Below are positions 20,942 through 31,579 of a DNA stretch of 64,000 bases, one piece after another (the first letter of the stretch is position 1; each line of letters opens with the position of its first letter). The stretch comes from Labrys okinawensis. Lineage in GTDB: Bacteria; Pseudomonadota; Alphaproteobacteria; Rhizobiales; Labraceae. The notes under the pieces were generated by a model. That model did not search any database, was not told the DNA's origin, and saw only the letters and a program-made list of their open reading frames with translations. The position numbers and the translations under genes are program-made. The stretch covers positions 310,001-374,000 of the forward strand of contig NZ_PUEJ01000002.1 in NCBI RefSeq assembly GCF_002982075.1, written 5' to 3'.

Positions 20942-20980
20942 CTCGACCTGGGAGATGCACGTCCAGGTCGAGATTTTTTT
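20942..20980 (+). terminator. Intrinsic terminator in the leader of the Wzx gene
   Basis: A perfect 10 bp stem, ctcgacctgg (20942-20951) with ccaggtcgag (20963-20972), is followed by seven Ts (20974-20980). There is no plus-strand gene upstream for it to end, and it lies 171 bases before the Wzx start. It is therefore a candidate attenuator of transcripts starting at the copy B promoter element. Confidence 0.75.
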
Positions 20981-21151
20981 AACTCAGTGATGAAAGGCCT
21001 CGGTCGTCGCGCCGTGACATTCACGTTCCATATAATCCAACCTCGATGATGATCCCGATCGCACACCCTCACTGGCGGCGCGGTGCCTTGAGCGCCGGCT
21101 TCGAAACTGCCCGGCCCCCACGAGGGCGGGGAGCAGGAGACCTTCGTCGTC

Positions 21152-22642
21152 ATGAGCGGTAAGATCGGGGCTCTCTCCAAGCAGACGGCCAAGGCCGGTG
21201 CCTGGACGGCCGGAGCGCGGCTTGCCGGCAAGTCGGTGGATTTCGTTGCGCTGATCGTGCTGGCCCGTTTCCTCGGGCCCAGCGATTTCGGCCTGGTCGC
21301 GATGGCGATGACTTTGATCTTCATCGTCGAGGCCGTGATGGAGCTGCCGCTCGGCGCCGCCATGCTGCGCGTCCCCGAGCCGGCGGAGGAGGTCTACAGC
21401 ACCGCCTTCACGCTGGGGGCCCTGCGCGGGCTGATCATTGCCGCCTTCTTCATTCTCTGTGCCTGGCCGATATCGATCTTCTACGGCGAGCCCCGGCTGG
21501 TGCCACTGGTGATGTGCCTGGCCCTGGCGCCCGCCATGCGCGGCTGCGTCAGCCCCAAACTGGTGGAATTCAACCGGCGCATGGATTTCCGCCGCCAGGC
21601 AGGGCTCGACATCGCCAGCAAGACCATTGCCGTGAGCACCGCGATCATCGTGGCGATCCTGACGCGGAGCTACTGGGCGATCGCGCTCGGAACCATCCTG
21701 GTGGCATTCGTCGCCCTGGCCGGTTCCTATTGGCTTGCCCCGATGCGCCCGCGCCTGACGCTGAAGGCCTGGCCGGTCTTTGCCGACATCCTGACCTGGA
21801 ACCTGATGTCGCAGATCCTCTCGGCCATCAACTGGCAGGCGGACCGGTTCATTCTGCCCCGTTTCATTCCACCCGCCGCCTTCGGCCGCTATGTCATGGC
21901 CAATGATCTTTCCTCGCTGCCGTTCCAGGTCCTGGCTGCCCCGCTCGGGACGCCGCTGAACGTGGCCTTCGTCAATGCGCATCAGAATGGCAGTCTTCGC
22001 AACAGCTATCTCAAGGCGAGCGTCGGCATCTTCCTCTTGATGGCGCCGATCCTGTGCTTCGGCGCCATCATGGCCGAGCACCTGATCCATGTCTTTCTCG
22101 GCGCGCAATGGGCCGAGGCCGCCCCCATCCTCACCGGCATCGCGCTGGCCTGCATCGGCTCCATCCCAGCGCTGCCGATGGCGCCCCTGGCCGTCAGCCT
22201 CAACAAGTCGCGGCAGATCACGTTCAGGAACCTGGTGGAGTTTGCCGTGCGCGTGCCCCTCACCATCGCCGGTATCCTGTCCTTCGGGGTGATGGGAGCG
22301 ATCGCCGCCAAGGCGCTCGCCACGCTTGCGGTGCTGGTCTCGACCATGATGGCGGTGAAATCGATGATCGGGCTGGGCTATCGCGCCCAGCTTGCCGCTT
22401 TTGTCGGGCCTTGTGCAGCCCTGGTGATCAGTGCGCTTTTCCTGGTCTATGTTTCGACCCTGTTTCAAGACAGTACGGACATCGTCATGAATCTGGTCCG
22501 GATCGGCGCCGCCGGCGCGGTGTATGTCGTGACTTATGTTTGCAGTGTCTATCTGATGTCGCGCTGGTTCGGCGACGCACTTGGGCTGACCGGGCTGGTC
22601 GACCAGCTCATGTCCCGGGCGCGGCTTCGGTTCAGGACGTGA
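21152..22642 (+). CDS. Wzx-like polysaccharide flippase (MOP superfamily)
   Basis: The 496-residue product is an inner-membrane protein with about 14 hydrophobic segments and the polysaccharide-biosynthesis protein pattern: 'LIVLARFLGPSDFGLVAMAM' in the second helix region, 'LVEFNRRMDFRRQAGLDI' in the cytoplasmic loop, and 'TWNLMSQILSAINWQADRFI' in the second half. It would flip undecaprenyl-linked repeat units to the periplasm for the Wzy-like polymerase. The ATG at 21152 has AGGAG 12 bases upstream. It is first in an apparent operon with two glycosyltransferase genes. Confidence 0.9.
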   Translation: MSGKIGALSKQTAKAGAWTAGARLAGKSVDFVALIVLARFLGPSDFGLVAMAMTLIFIVEAVMELPLGAAMLRVPEPAEEVYSTAFTLGALRGLIIAAFFILCAWPISIFYGEPRLVPLVMCLALAPAMRGCVSPKLVEFNRRMDFRRQAGLDIASKTIAVSTAIIVAILTRSYWAIALGTILVAFVALAGSYWLAPMRPRLTLKAWPVFADILTWNLMSQILSAINWQADRFILPRFIPPAAFGRYVMANDLSSLPFQVLAAPLGTPLNVAFVNAHQNGSLRNSYLKASVGIFLLMAPILCFGAIMAEHLIHVFLGAQWAEAAPILTGIALACIGSIPALPMAPLAVSLNKSRQITFRNLVEFAVRVPLTIAGILSFGVMGAIAAKALATLAVLVSTMMAVKSMIGLGYRAQLAAFVGPCAALVISALFLVYVSTLFQDSTDIVMNLVRIGAAGAVYVVTYVCSVYLMSRWFGDALGLTGLVDQLMSRARLRFRT

Positions 22643-22691
22643 CGACATGCGTGGCGATGGCAAGGAAGACCTGCATCATGGAGAGACCGGC

Positions 22692-23588
22692 GTGAAGGCG
22701 CATGACAACATGCGGATTGCCGTCGCGATCGCGACGGCGGGCCGGCGGGATGTGCTGACCGAAACCGTACGGGTGATGATGGGCCAGGAGCGCCGGCCCG
22801 ACGATTTCCTGATCTGCCCGGCCAAGCCTGCCGATGCCGACGAGGCCGCCCTCCGCGAGCTCGTGCCGGGCCTGAAGATGATCGCGGGCCCGGTGGGCCT
22901 TCCGCATCAGCGCAATGCCTTGATGGCCGCCACCGATGCGGACATCGTGATGTTCTTCGACGACGATTTTCTGCCTGCTCCCGATTTCCTGGCCGAGACG
23001 GTGAGGCTGTTCGCCGAGAATCCCGACGTGGTGATGGTGACCGGCACGGTGCTGGCCGATGGCGCGCCGGGCGCGGGCCTCGGCATGCGCGAGGGCCTCG
23101 ACAGGCTGGAGGCGGCCGGCCCCAATCGGGGGGCGGAGACGCTGGAGCCGGTCTATAACGGCTATGGCTGCAACATGGCGGTGCGGCTCGAGCCGGTGCG
23201 TCGGCACGGGCTTGCCTTCGACGAGAAGCTGCCGCTCTACGCCTGGCTCGAGGACGTCGATTTCTCCCGGCAGCTCGCGCCCTTCGGCCGCATCGTCAAG
23301 AGCGGCCGCCTGCGCGGCGTGCATCTGGGCACCAAGTCCGGCGGCCGCAGCCCCGGCCGGCGGCTCGGCTATTCGCAGATCGCCAATCGCGTCTACATCA
23401 TGCGCAAGGGCAATATGAGCCTGCGCGGCGTGCTGGAGGGCAGCATGGAGAACCTGGCTTCCAATCTGGTCAAGAGCGCCTTTCCGGAGCCTTGGACCGA
23501 CCGGCGCGGGCGGCTCGCCGGCAATCTTCTGGCTTTGTGGGATCTGGTACGGGGGCGTCTCGATCCTGCGCGGATTCTCAAATTGTAG
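22692..23588 (+). CDS. GT2 family glycosyltransferase
   Basis: The product (298 residues from GTG 22692) has a GT-A fold: 'MRIAVAIATAGRRDVLTETV' at the start, 'GLPHQRNALMAA' for the nucleotide site, the metal-binding 'VMFFDDDFLPAPDFLAE' (DxD), and 'YAWLEDVDFSRQL' with the acceptor-side ED motif. It probably adds a sugar to the growing repeat unit on the cytoplasmic face. GTG 22692 has GGAGAG 8 bases upstream; ATG 22647, 4 bases after the flippase stop, is the alternative start. Confidence 0.87.
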   Translation: MKAHDNMRIAVAIATAGRRDVLTETVRVMMGQERRPDDFLICPAKPADADEAALRELVPGLKMIAGPVGLPHQRNALMAATDADIVMFFDDDFLPAPDFLAETVRLFAENPDVVMVTGTVLADGAPGAGLGMREGLDRLEAAGPNRGAETLEPVYNGYGCNMAVRLEPVRRHGLAFDEKLPLYAWLEDVDFSRQLAPFGRIVKSGRLRGVHLGTKSGGRSPGRRLGYSQIANRVYIMRKGNMSLRGVLEGSMENLASNLVKSAFPEPWTDRRGRLAGNLLALWDLVRGRLDPARILKL

Positions 23589-23603
23589 GTCAAGGCGCAG
23601 ACG

Positions 23604-24467
23604 ATGACCGTACATTTCTCACTGGTGATGGCGACGCTCGGACGCTCCGAGGAGATCGCATTGATGCTCGACAGCCTGGAAACCCAGACTTTCAAGGATT
23701 TCGAGGTGATCATCGTCGACCAGAATCGCGACGAACGGGTCACCGAGGTGCTGGCGCGCAAGACGCGTCCCTTCCCGATCCGCCATCTGCGCACGCCGGG
23801 CGTGCCGGGTGCGAGCCGGGCGCGCAACAACGGCGCCAAGGTCGCCCATGGCGAACTGCTCGGCTTTCCGGACGATGATTGCACCTACCCGTCCTGGCTG
23901 TTGGAAAAGGTGCTGAAGACCTTCGCGGAAACGGGGGCCGACATCGTCAACGGCCGGGCCGCGGACGAGACGGGGCGCTCGATCAATGGCCGCTTCGCCG
24001 AGGGCGCCCGCTGGACCGGCGCCCGCGACGTCTTCGACACGCTGATCGAATGGGTGTCCTTCTGCAGGCGCGAGGCCTTCGAGGCCGTCGGCGGCTATGA
24101 CGAGGATGTCGGCGTCGGCGCCACCTCGCCATGGCAGGCCTGCGAAGCGCCGGATATCGTGCTGCGCATGCTGGAGCGCGGCTATCGCTCCTATTACGAC
24201 GACGCCATCTATGGCCATCATCCCGAGATCCGCATCGACATGATGGATGTTCGCATGCAGCAGAAGGCGCGCGGCTATGGCCGCGGCATGGGCTATGTGC
24301 TGGCCAAGCACCGCATGGGCGCGCTCTATTCCTTCAACTACATGCTACGCTCCTTCGGCGGCTATGTGCTCAGCCGGGCGCGGGGCCAGCGCGGCCGGGC
24401 GATCTATTACCTCAACACGCTGAAGGGCCGGCTCGAAGGCTATCGCGACGGCCGCCGGGCGGCCTGA
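23604..24467 (+). CDS. GT2 family glycosyltransferase
   Basis: The 287-residue protein has a GT-A fold with 'FSLVMATLGRSEEIALMLDS' and 'FEVIIVDQNRDERVTEVL' at the N-terminus, 'GASRARNNGAKVAHGELLGF' and the metal site 'FPDDDCTYPSWLLE'. 'GVGATSPWQACEAPDIVLRM' precedes a basic C-terminal part that may lie along the membrane. It starts 15 bases after the previous glycosyltransferase and completes the wzx-GT-GT operon. The sugar specificity is unknown. Confidence 0.88.
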   Translation: MTVHFSLVMATLGRSEEIALMLDSLETQTFKDFEVIIVDQNRDERVTEVLARKTRPFPIRHLRTPGVPGASRARNNGAKVAHGELLGFPDDDCTYPSWLLEKVLKTFAETGADIVNGRAADETGRSINGRFAEGARWTGARDVFDTLIEWVSFCRREAFEAVGGYDEDVGVGATSPWQACEAPDIVLRMLERGYRSYYDDAIYGHHPEIRIDMMDVRMQQKARGYGRGMGYVLAKHRMGALYSFNYMLRSFGGYVLSRARGQRGRAIYYLNTLKGRLEGYRDGRRAA

Positions 24468-24664
24468 CGCCTCCTCGCCGGCGCGGCTTGGGATTTGGCG
24501 GAATCGCCGGGAATCGCAAGAACGCGTCGCACCAAAGATGTTTGCGGACATGAATTGTCCGGGCCGGAGGCCTTCAATGCCGCGGATTTTCGCCGGATCG
24601 TCCGTGGACGAAGGCGGGAATTCTGCTTAGGGTCGGTTCCCCTGATAATGGAAACGCCCCTGCA
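24468..24664. repeat. Degenerate intergenic repeat before maeB
   Basis: The stretch 24489-24530 (gggatttggcggaatcgccgggaatcgcaagaacgcgtcg, shown here only in part) is a diverged copy of the left half of the repeat at 27538-27638. A short stem cggaca/tgtccg follows at 24547-24563. No gene is seen. Confidence 0.45.
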
Positions 24665-26977
<2,313 letters not shown>

Positions 26978-26993
26978 GCGGGGCTGGAGGCCG

Positions 26994-27539
26994 GTGAACG
27001 ACGAGCGCTGGAATCGCTATCTGTTCGAGCGCCACAGCCGTGCGGAAATCGCGGAGTGGGCTCGCCGGCTCCGCTATTTCCGCTTCTGCCGGGCCTATGG
27101 CGGCCATGCGGGAGATGGCGACCGGCTTCTGGCGGCGATCGCACTCGCCGGCACGGTCCCGGACATCAGGGAGGTTCTCGGGATACTCGGCATCGCCGCC
27201 GATCCCGTTCCCGTCGACGCTCCTCAGCCGATCCCAGGCGTGAGCTATACGGCCGAGGCGTTCGAGCGTTTCGTCCGCATCGCGCCCGGGCCGCTGCGCA
27301 TCCGGCAGCCCGGCCATGTCACCCTCGGCGGGCATACGGTTTTGGTTTATCTACATCCGGGCCGGCTCGAGCTCAGCATGAGCGATGTCGAGTCACCCTT
27401 CGAGGTCACGCAGGCCGTCATTTTGTCAGCCGAGGCCGTGGAGGCTTTTCTTCTGCCCTTGGCGAATCGCCTGATCGACCCGCCGCAGGCTGATCGCAAC
27501 TGCCTAAGCCCGGCGACCTATCCGGAATTCTGGCTATAG
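26994..27539 (+). CDS. Hypothetical protein
   Basis: The 181-residue product is not recognised. It starts with GTG 26994, has GGAGG 4 bases upstream, and follows maeB by 16 bases, so it is probably co-transcribed. It has no signal peptide or membrane segment. The N-terminal third is rich in Arg ('NRYLFERHSRAEIAEWARRL'), and the C-terminal part is predicted to be beta-rich ('GHVTLGGHTVLVYLHPGRLELSM'). Codon usage is like its neighbours. Downstream the stop codon touches a palindromic repeat. Confidence 0.65.
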   Translation: MNDERWNRYLFERHSRAEIAEWARRLRYFRFCRAYGGHAGDGDRLLAAIALAGTVPDIREVLGILGIAADPVPVDAPQPIPGVSYTAEAFERFVRIAPGPLRIRQPGHVTLGGHTVLVYLHPGRLELSMSDVESPFEVTQAVILSAEAVEAFLLPLANRLIDPPQADRNCLSPATYPEFWL

Positions 27540-27638
27540 CGTTTTGCGATTAGACGGAGTCACCAAGAATCGCAAAGACGCGTCAGAACAATGAGTTAGA
27601 GCAAATAAGCGTTCACGCTTGAACGCGCTTTGCTCTAG
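27538..27638 (+). repeat. Dispersed 100 bp intergenic repeat, copy 1
   Basis: The element runs from agcgttttgcgattagacgg to aacgcgctttgctctag. Its reverse complement occurs at 59253-59354 with only about five differences over roughly 100 bases. The ends (agcgttttgcgatt ... aatcgcaaagacgcgtc and gagcaaataagcgttc ... gaacgcgctttgctc) make two hairpins. It begins inside the stop codon of the preceding gene. From 27639 to 27868 no gene is seen. Confidence 0.9.
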
Positions 27639-27868
27639 GATGACCGGGACTGGACGGCAGGCAATGATCTCGGGCATGGCCCGGCTTGACACCCCGTGAT
27701 CCTGGCAGCAATTTGCTGCGTCCCTTCACGGAAGGCCTGCGTGCCTAAGACGCTCATCATCCTGTTGCGCTTGCGCGGGTTTCGCTACGGCAAACCCCAG
27801 ATGTGGTGGCCGCCGCCACGGTGAAGCCGTGCGCGTGTCTCTCACCCCACATCACAGGATAGCTTCCC
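27639..27868. other. Leader region of the dioxygenase gene
   Basis: No gene is visible. A TTGACA hexamer (27686-27691) without a good -10 partner, and several short hairpins, lie here. No riboswitch class could be recognised by eye. Confidence 0.3.
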
Positions 27869-28981
27869 ATGCAGATTGCACGATTGAGCGATCAGGCTCT
27901 CGAATTGCGCCATGACGGTGCTTCTCCCATCGTCTTTCCATTCCTTTGGCTCCGCGACAATTGCCCCACGGCCTTCGATCCGCAAACCAAGGAGAGGAAC
28001 TTCGACCTTCTGTCCGTTCCTGACGACTTGAAGCCGGCCAGCGCGGAGACTTGCGACGATGAACTGGTCATTACCTGGCCGGACGGGCATGTGAGCCGCT
28101 TCGAGCAAAGCTGGCTCCTGGCACATCAGCCCGGAGTGCCTCGTCCCGATGCAGCCGCGTTACCTCGCAAGATCTGGCGGGCTGCCGACATGCCGGAACT
28201 GCCCCGCTTTTCAGGTGCGGAGATTCTCGCCGACGACAGGGTTCTCCTCGACTTTCTCGTCACCACGCAGAGCCTCGGCCTTTCATTGGTGGACGGCCTG
28301 GCCCCCGGACAAGGCCTCGACGTTGCACAGCGCATCGGCTTCCTGCGCGAGACCAATTTCGGCAAGGTCTTCGATGTCGTTTCGAAGCCCGACCCCAACA
28401 ATCTCGCCTACACCGCCCAGGCGCTCGCCTTGCATACCGATCTGGCAAACCAGGAAATTCCTCCCGGCTTCCAGTTTCTGCATTGCATCGCGAATGAAGC
28501 CCAAGGCGGCGGCTCCGTCTTCGCGGACAGCTTTGCCATCGCCGAGGACTTGCGGGAGACCGACCCCGGGGCGTTCCGCGTGCTTTCGACCGTTGCCTTG
28601 CCTTTTCGCTTCCACGACCGGGCCTATGACATTCGTCTGCGCCGCCCGGTCATCACTCTGCGTCCCGATGGACGGCTCGACGAAATCCGTTACAACGCCC
28701 ACTTGACGGATCTTATCGACCTGCCGGCGGACCAGCTGGGCACGTTCTATCGGGCCTACCGGGCCTTCATGAAGCGAACGCGTGACCCCGCCTTCGTCAT
28801 TGCGTTGCGTCTGCGTGGTGGCGAGATGGTGGTATTCGACAACCGGCGGACGCTCCATGGGCGCGAAGCCTTCAACCCGGCGACGGGTTTCCGCCACCTG
28901 CAGGGCTGCTATGTCGACAGGGGCGAGTTCGAGAGCCGCATCCGGGTGCTCGACCGGCGGCACGACGGAGCGTCGCTTTAA
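27869..28981 (+). CDS. Gamma-butyrobetaine dioxygenase-like 2-oxoglutarate oxygenase
   Basis: The 370-residue protein has an N-terminal GBBH-like domain ('PFLWLRDNCPTAFDPQTKER', residues 24-43) and a C-terminal TauD/TfdA domain. The iron-binding facial triad is visible as His189 and Asp191 in 'ALHTDLANQEIPPG' and His330 in 'RRTLHGREAF'. Together these domains define the family of gamma-butyrobetaine and trimethyllysine dioxygenases, which hydroxylate quaternary ammonium substrates on the way to carnitine. The exact substrate cannot be fixed. An AGGAT ribosome-binding site precedes the ATG. The gene appears monocistronic. Confidence 0.85.
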   Translation: MQIARLSDQALELRHDGASPIVFPFLWLRDNCPTAFDPQTKERNFDLLSVPDDLKPASAETCDDELVITWPDGHVSRFEQSWLLAHQPGVPRPDAAALPRKIWRAADMPELPRFSGAEILADDRVLLDFLVTTQSLGLSLVDGLAPGQGLDVAQRIGFLRETNFGKVFDVVSKPDPNNLAYTAQALALHTDLANQEIPPGFQFLHCIANEAQGGGSVFADSFAIAEDLRETDPGAFRVLSTVALPFRFHDRAYDIRLRRPVITLRPDGRLDEIRYNAHLTDLIDLPADQLGTFYRAYRAFMKRTRDPAFVIALRLRGGEMVVFDNRRTLHGREAFNPATGFRHLQGCYVDRGEFESRIRVLDRRHDGASL

Positions 28982-29002
28982 CGCATCGGCGGTAAAAGCC
29001 CA

Positions 29003-29032
29003 GACATATGACGGCGTAAGCCGCCATATGTC
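29003..29032. terminator. Palindrome after the dioxygenase gene
   Basis: gacatatg-a-cggc (29003-29015) pairs with gccg-c-catatgtc (29020-29032) around a gtaa loop, giving 12 pairs with one internal mismatch. It lies 22 bases after the stop codon and lacks a T tract, so its role as terminator is only probable. Confidence 0.45.
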
Positions 29033-29193
29033 GCTTTCGCCGGGGCTCGGAGAGCGGCGTGTCGCGCCCTGCGCCCGTCGGCCGGAGGCGACCTCCCCCT
29101 CATGGACCATAGGCATACGCCGCAGCGACTGCCGGCGAGCTGCTTCGCGGTCCCTGGCGGATCAGAAATGTCGGGTGGTTTCAATGGCGAGAG

Positions 29194-29210
29194 TGGTGCC
29201 GCTTGCATGA
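29194..29210 (+). repeat. Island attachment repeat, distal copy
   Basis: tggtgccgcttgcatga matches the tRNA-Thr 3' end copy at 33346-33362 (tggtgccgcttgcgtga) with one difference. It marks the boundary between the island and the dioxygenase gene region. Confidence 0.75.
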
Positions 29211-29630
29211 AAATGCGCTTGCGATGCCATTGAAATTACTGCTAAATTCCGCAGCCTTGTTAGAGAATGTATGGCAGTCTCTTATGGGATGCAAGGCCAG
29301 CAAGGCGGGGTGCTTGAGGGACCTGGACGGGTAAAGGTGGCTTGCTTCAGTTAGATATTAGGTGCGGTCTCCAGGCTTAGGAGAGCCAACCCGAATAATG
29401 CTTCGCTCAGCGCTGGTAGCTAACGGCTTTCTTTCTTCGTCAGATTGGTATTTCACAGGCGCTTGCGAACATCGTGGCTGTCGATTGGCTAGCGAGAAAA
29501 GTGCATGGCGCCCAACCCCTGGATATCGCAAATCGAGTAACCAAGAAATCGATAGTCTCAAAAGGCGCTTGAGGCTGGCGCGAAATTGTGATTCTCTAAG
29601 TGTCCAAGCGAAGCGAATGCTTCGTGGGTG
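29211..29630. other. Non-coding, AT-richer stretch of the island
   Basis: No credible gene is visible. The only long open frame (minus strand, 29358-29657) runs into the tRNA-like sequence and has no family-like features. The base composition is lower in GC than the chromosome around it. Confidence 0.5.
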
Positions 29631-29703
29631 AGACCGGGGCCGGATTCGAACCGGCATCTTCGGGGGTGCAAGCCTGACGCATTAACCATTTTGCTACCCG
29701 GTC
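29631..29703 (-). tRNA. tRNA-like gene (Cys/Ala-like, atypical anticodon arm)
   Basis: Read on the minus strand, the 73 bases fold as a tRNA. The acceptor stem is gaccggg/cccggtc (7 of 7 pairs), the T arm gccgg-ttcgaat-ccggc is perfect, and the D arm is tagcaaaatggttaatgc. The discriminator is U, as in tRNA-Cys. The anticodon arm is odd: ucagg pairs with cccga with one A-C mismatch, leaving an 8-base loop cuugcacc. Depending on register the anticodon would be GCA (Cys) or UGC (Ala). No CCA is encoded. It may be a decayed tRNA or a specialised island tRNA. Confidence 0.55.
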
Positions 29704-29742
29704 TTCGAATCGCCTCGCCAGAAATGGTGGGGCGATTTTCTT

Positions 29743-30240
29743 TTAGGCATCATGTTCCGACGTTCTATGCGTTCCATCCTCAAGGAAATCGAACTCAGGT
29801 CCGAAAACACCAGTCCCCTCGACGGCATATTGACCCCGAGCGACCCGCTGCAACCGCCCGGTTCGGACGAGATAATTCAACGCATTGTACAAGGCCTTAA
29901 GATCAACAGTCCCGCCGAGCTTCTTTTCCAAAGCCACCTGAACTTCAGGCACGGTTAACCGAGAGGCGGCTTTAGTTGCGAAAAGCTGAATTACGTTGTT
30001 TGGGAGTTCACCCAGTTGATTTTGGCTAGACGATGCCCCCTGGACTCCCTGCAACTCAGCTAGATACCGAACGCGGTCACTATCCGACACGTTATCGAGA
30101 AGGCTCTTGATCAAATCCTCAAGTCTCGAAATTCTGACTTCCGCCTCTACCTTTGATTTGCGGGCCAGACGCAATTCATCGGCCAGATGCTCGAACATTT
30201 GGCGGGTTGGATCGGTACGGTGAGCAGCCTTCGGGTTCAT
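29743..30240 (-). CDS. Island protein with coiled coil and winged-helix-like domain
   Basis: The 165-residue product has a helical, charge-rich N-terminal half ('ADELRLARKSKVEAEVRISR', residues 20-39) that looks like a coiled coil. The C-terminal part is like a winged helix: 'LTVPEVQVALEKKLGGTVDL', then 'KALYNALNYLVRTGRLQRVA' and GQYAV. That pattern of helix-helix-recognition helix-wing suggests DNA binding. No family name could be assigned. It may regulate island genes. Codon usage is less GC-biased than in neighbouring core genes. Confidence 0.6.
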   Translation of the reverse strand: MNPKAAHRTDPTRQMFEHLADELRLARKSKVEAEVRISRLEDLIKSLLDNVSDSDRVRYLAELQGVQGASSSQNQLGELPNNVIQLFATKAASRLTVPEVQVALEKKLGGTVDLKALYNALNYLVRTGRLQRVARGQYAVEGTGVFGPEFDFLEDGTHRTSEHDA

Positions 30241-30527
30241 TCTTAATCTCTTAGCGCGAATTCAGACAAAAAGCGAGTCGGATTCGACACTTAGCTCGAA
30301 GCCGCTGCCGGCGGCGGAGGATGGGTTCGCACCGCCTCAACCCAAACGCCCCGATGCCCCAGATCCTTTTGCACCCGGAATTAAGCGCCGTTCGTATCTT
30401 GTGAATGTCACTCAAAGGGGCCTTCGCCCCACGGGCGTATCCGGCCGTTCGCAGAAGCGGAATCCACCAATGGCTCTCGCTATTTCGGGGCGGCACCTCT
30501 GGCGCGGCATCTTGAGCTTAGATTAGT

Positions 30528-31343
30528 CTACCTGTGCCGCCAAACCTTGCACGCGGAAATCAGGAGGATGAGCGCAAGGACTGGCAAGAGCACCGAGTGC
30601 GGCACGAGGCCAAGCAAGCGACCGCCGATGAAGGTGCCAACGATGGAGCCCGCTGCCATCACTAAGAGGAAAATCTTGTTGCGCCCAAGGACGGAGAAGC
30701 TTTGATCTCGGCTGTAGCGCGCGAAGCCCACCAGCATTGTCGGAAGGCTCACCGCGAGAGACAAGCTCCCAGCAAGTTTGATGTCCGCGCCGAAGAGCAG
30801 GATCAACGTGGGAATGAGCAGTTCACCCCCGGCAACTCCCAGCAGGGCCGCCACGATGCCGATAGCAAACCCCACGATGCCGACAACGACAATTTGCGTG
30901 GCACCGGTGAAGAGCGGCTGGCCTGCGGTTAGCTCGTGACCTACCAGGAGAATGCCAGCTATCGCCACCAAGAGAACGGCAATGACCTTGTAGAGGGTTT
31001 CGGATCGAAGCCTTGTCGCCCATCCTGCACCGAACCAAGCGCCTAAGAGGCTGCCCGCTAACAGGTTCAAGATGATTGGCCAGTGTGCAGCGATGTCACC
31101 GAAGGGCACTGTGGCGGCCCTGAAGGGTAACGCCGTGGCCACCACTACGAGGCTCATGGCCTTATTGAGGATGACCGCCTCAAGTGGCGCGAAGCTGAAT
31201 AGTCCGATGAGAAGAGGGAGCCGGAACTCCGCACCACCGAGCCCGATGAGGCCCCCGAGAGCCCCGATGATTGCGCCCCCGCCGAATGCACCAGGGAGGC
31301 TTCTGGCTCGGGCCGGGGTTTGAGGCGTGGTCACGGTGTCCAT
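30528..31343 (-). CDS. TauE/SafE family sulfite exporter-like permease
   Basis: The 271-residue product is a polytopic membrane protein with two homologous halves: 'GGAIIGALGGLIGLGGAEFRLP' near the N-terminus and 'GFAIGIVAALLGVAGGELLIP' in the middle. These glycine-rich repeats, with an acidic residue before a hydrophobic stretch, define the TauE/SafE (DUF81) family, linked to export of sulfite, sulfoacetate or related organic anions. The ATG at 31343 (MDTVTTPQ) is chosen over an upstream in-frame codon at 31379. It is cargo of the island; the substrate is unknown. Confidence 0.88.
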   Translation of the reverse strand: MDTVTTPQTPARARSLPGAFGGGAIIGALGGLIGLGGAEFRLPLLIGLFSFAPLEAVILNKAMSLVVVATALPFRAATVPFGDIAAHWPIILNLLAGSLLGAWFGAGWATRLRSETLYKVIAVLLVAIAGILLVGHELTAGQPLFTGATQIVVVGIVGFAIGIVAALLGVAGGELLIPTLILLFGADIKLAGSLSLAVSLPTMLVGFARYSRDQSFSVLGRNKIFLLVMAAGSIVGTFIGGRLLGLVPHSVLLPVLALILLISACKVWRHR

Positions 31344-31579
31344 GTTGCTATCTATGCGGAGATACAAGCGGGCAGGCAATACGGCAGGAAGCTAACCGAC
31401 GAGCCTCAAGGTGCTCCTTGGGGCGGAATGTTTTTGCCAGAAAAATTCGTGACTGGACCTCGACGGAATTGAACGCGCGGTTCCCCCGTACGCCGGCCTA
31501 GCGGTAACGTGGACGGTACCCCGCGCGATGTCGTGCGGTTTATTGCGAGCGTGCGAGCGACCCGCTGGCAACCCTCCCT

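Noticed and set aside
29358..29657. 99-codon open frame on the minus strand of the island
   Set aside because: It overlaps the tRNA-like gene, has no family-like sequence and the composition of a random frame.
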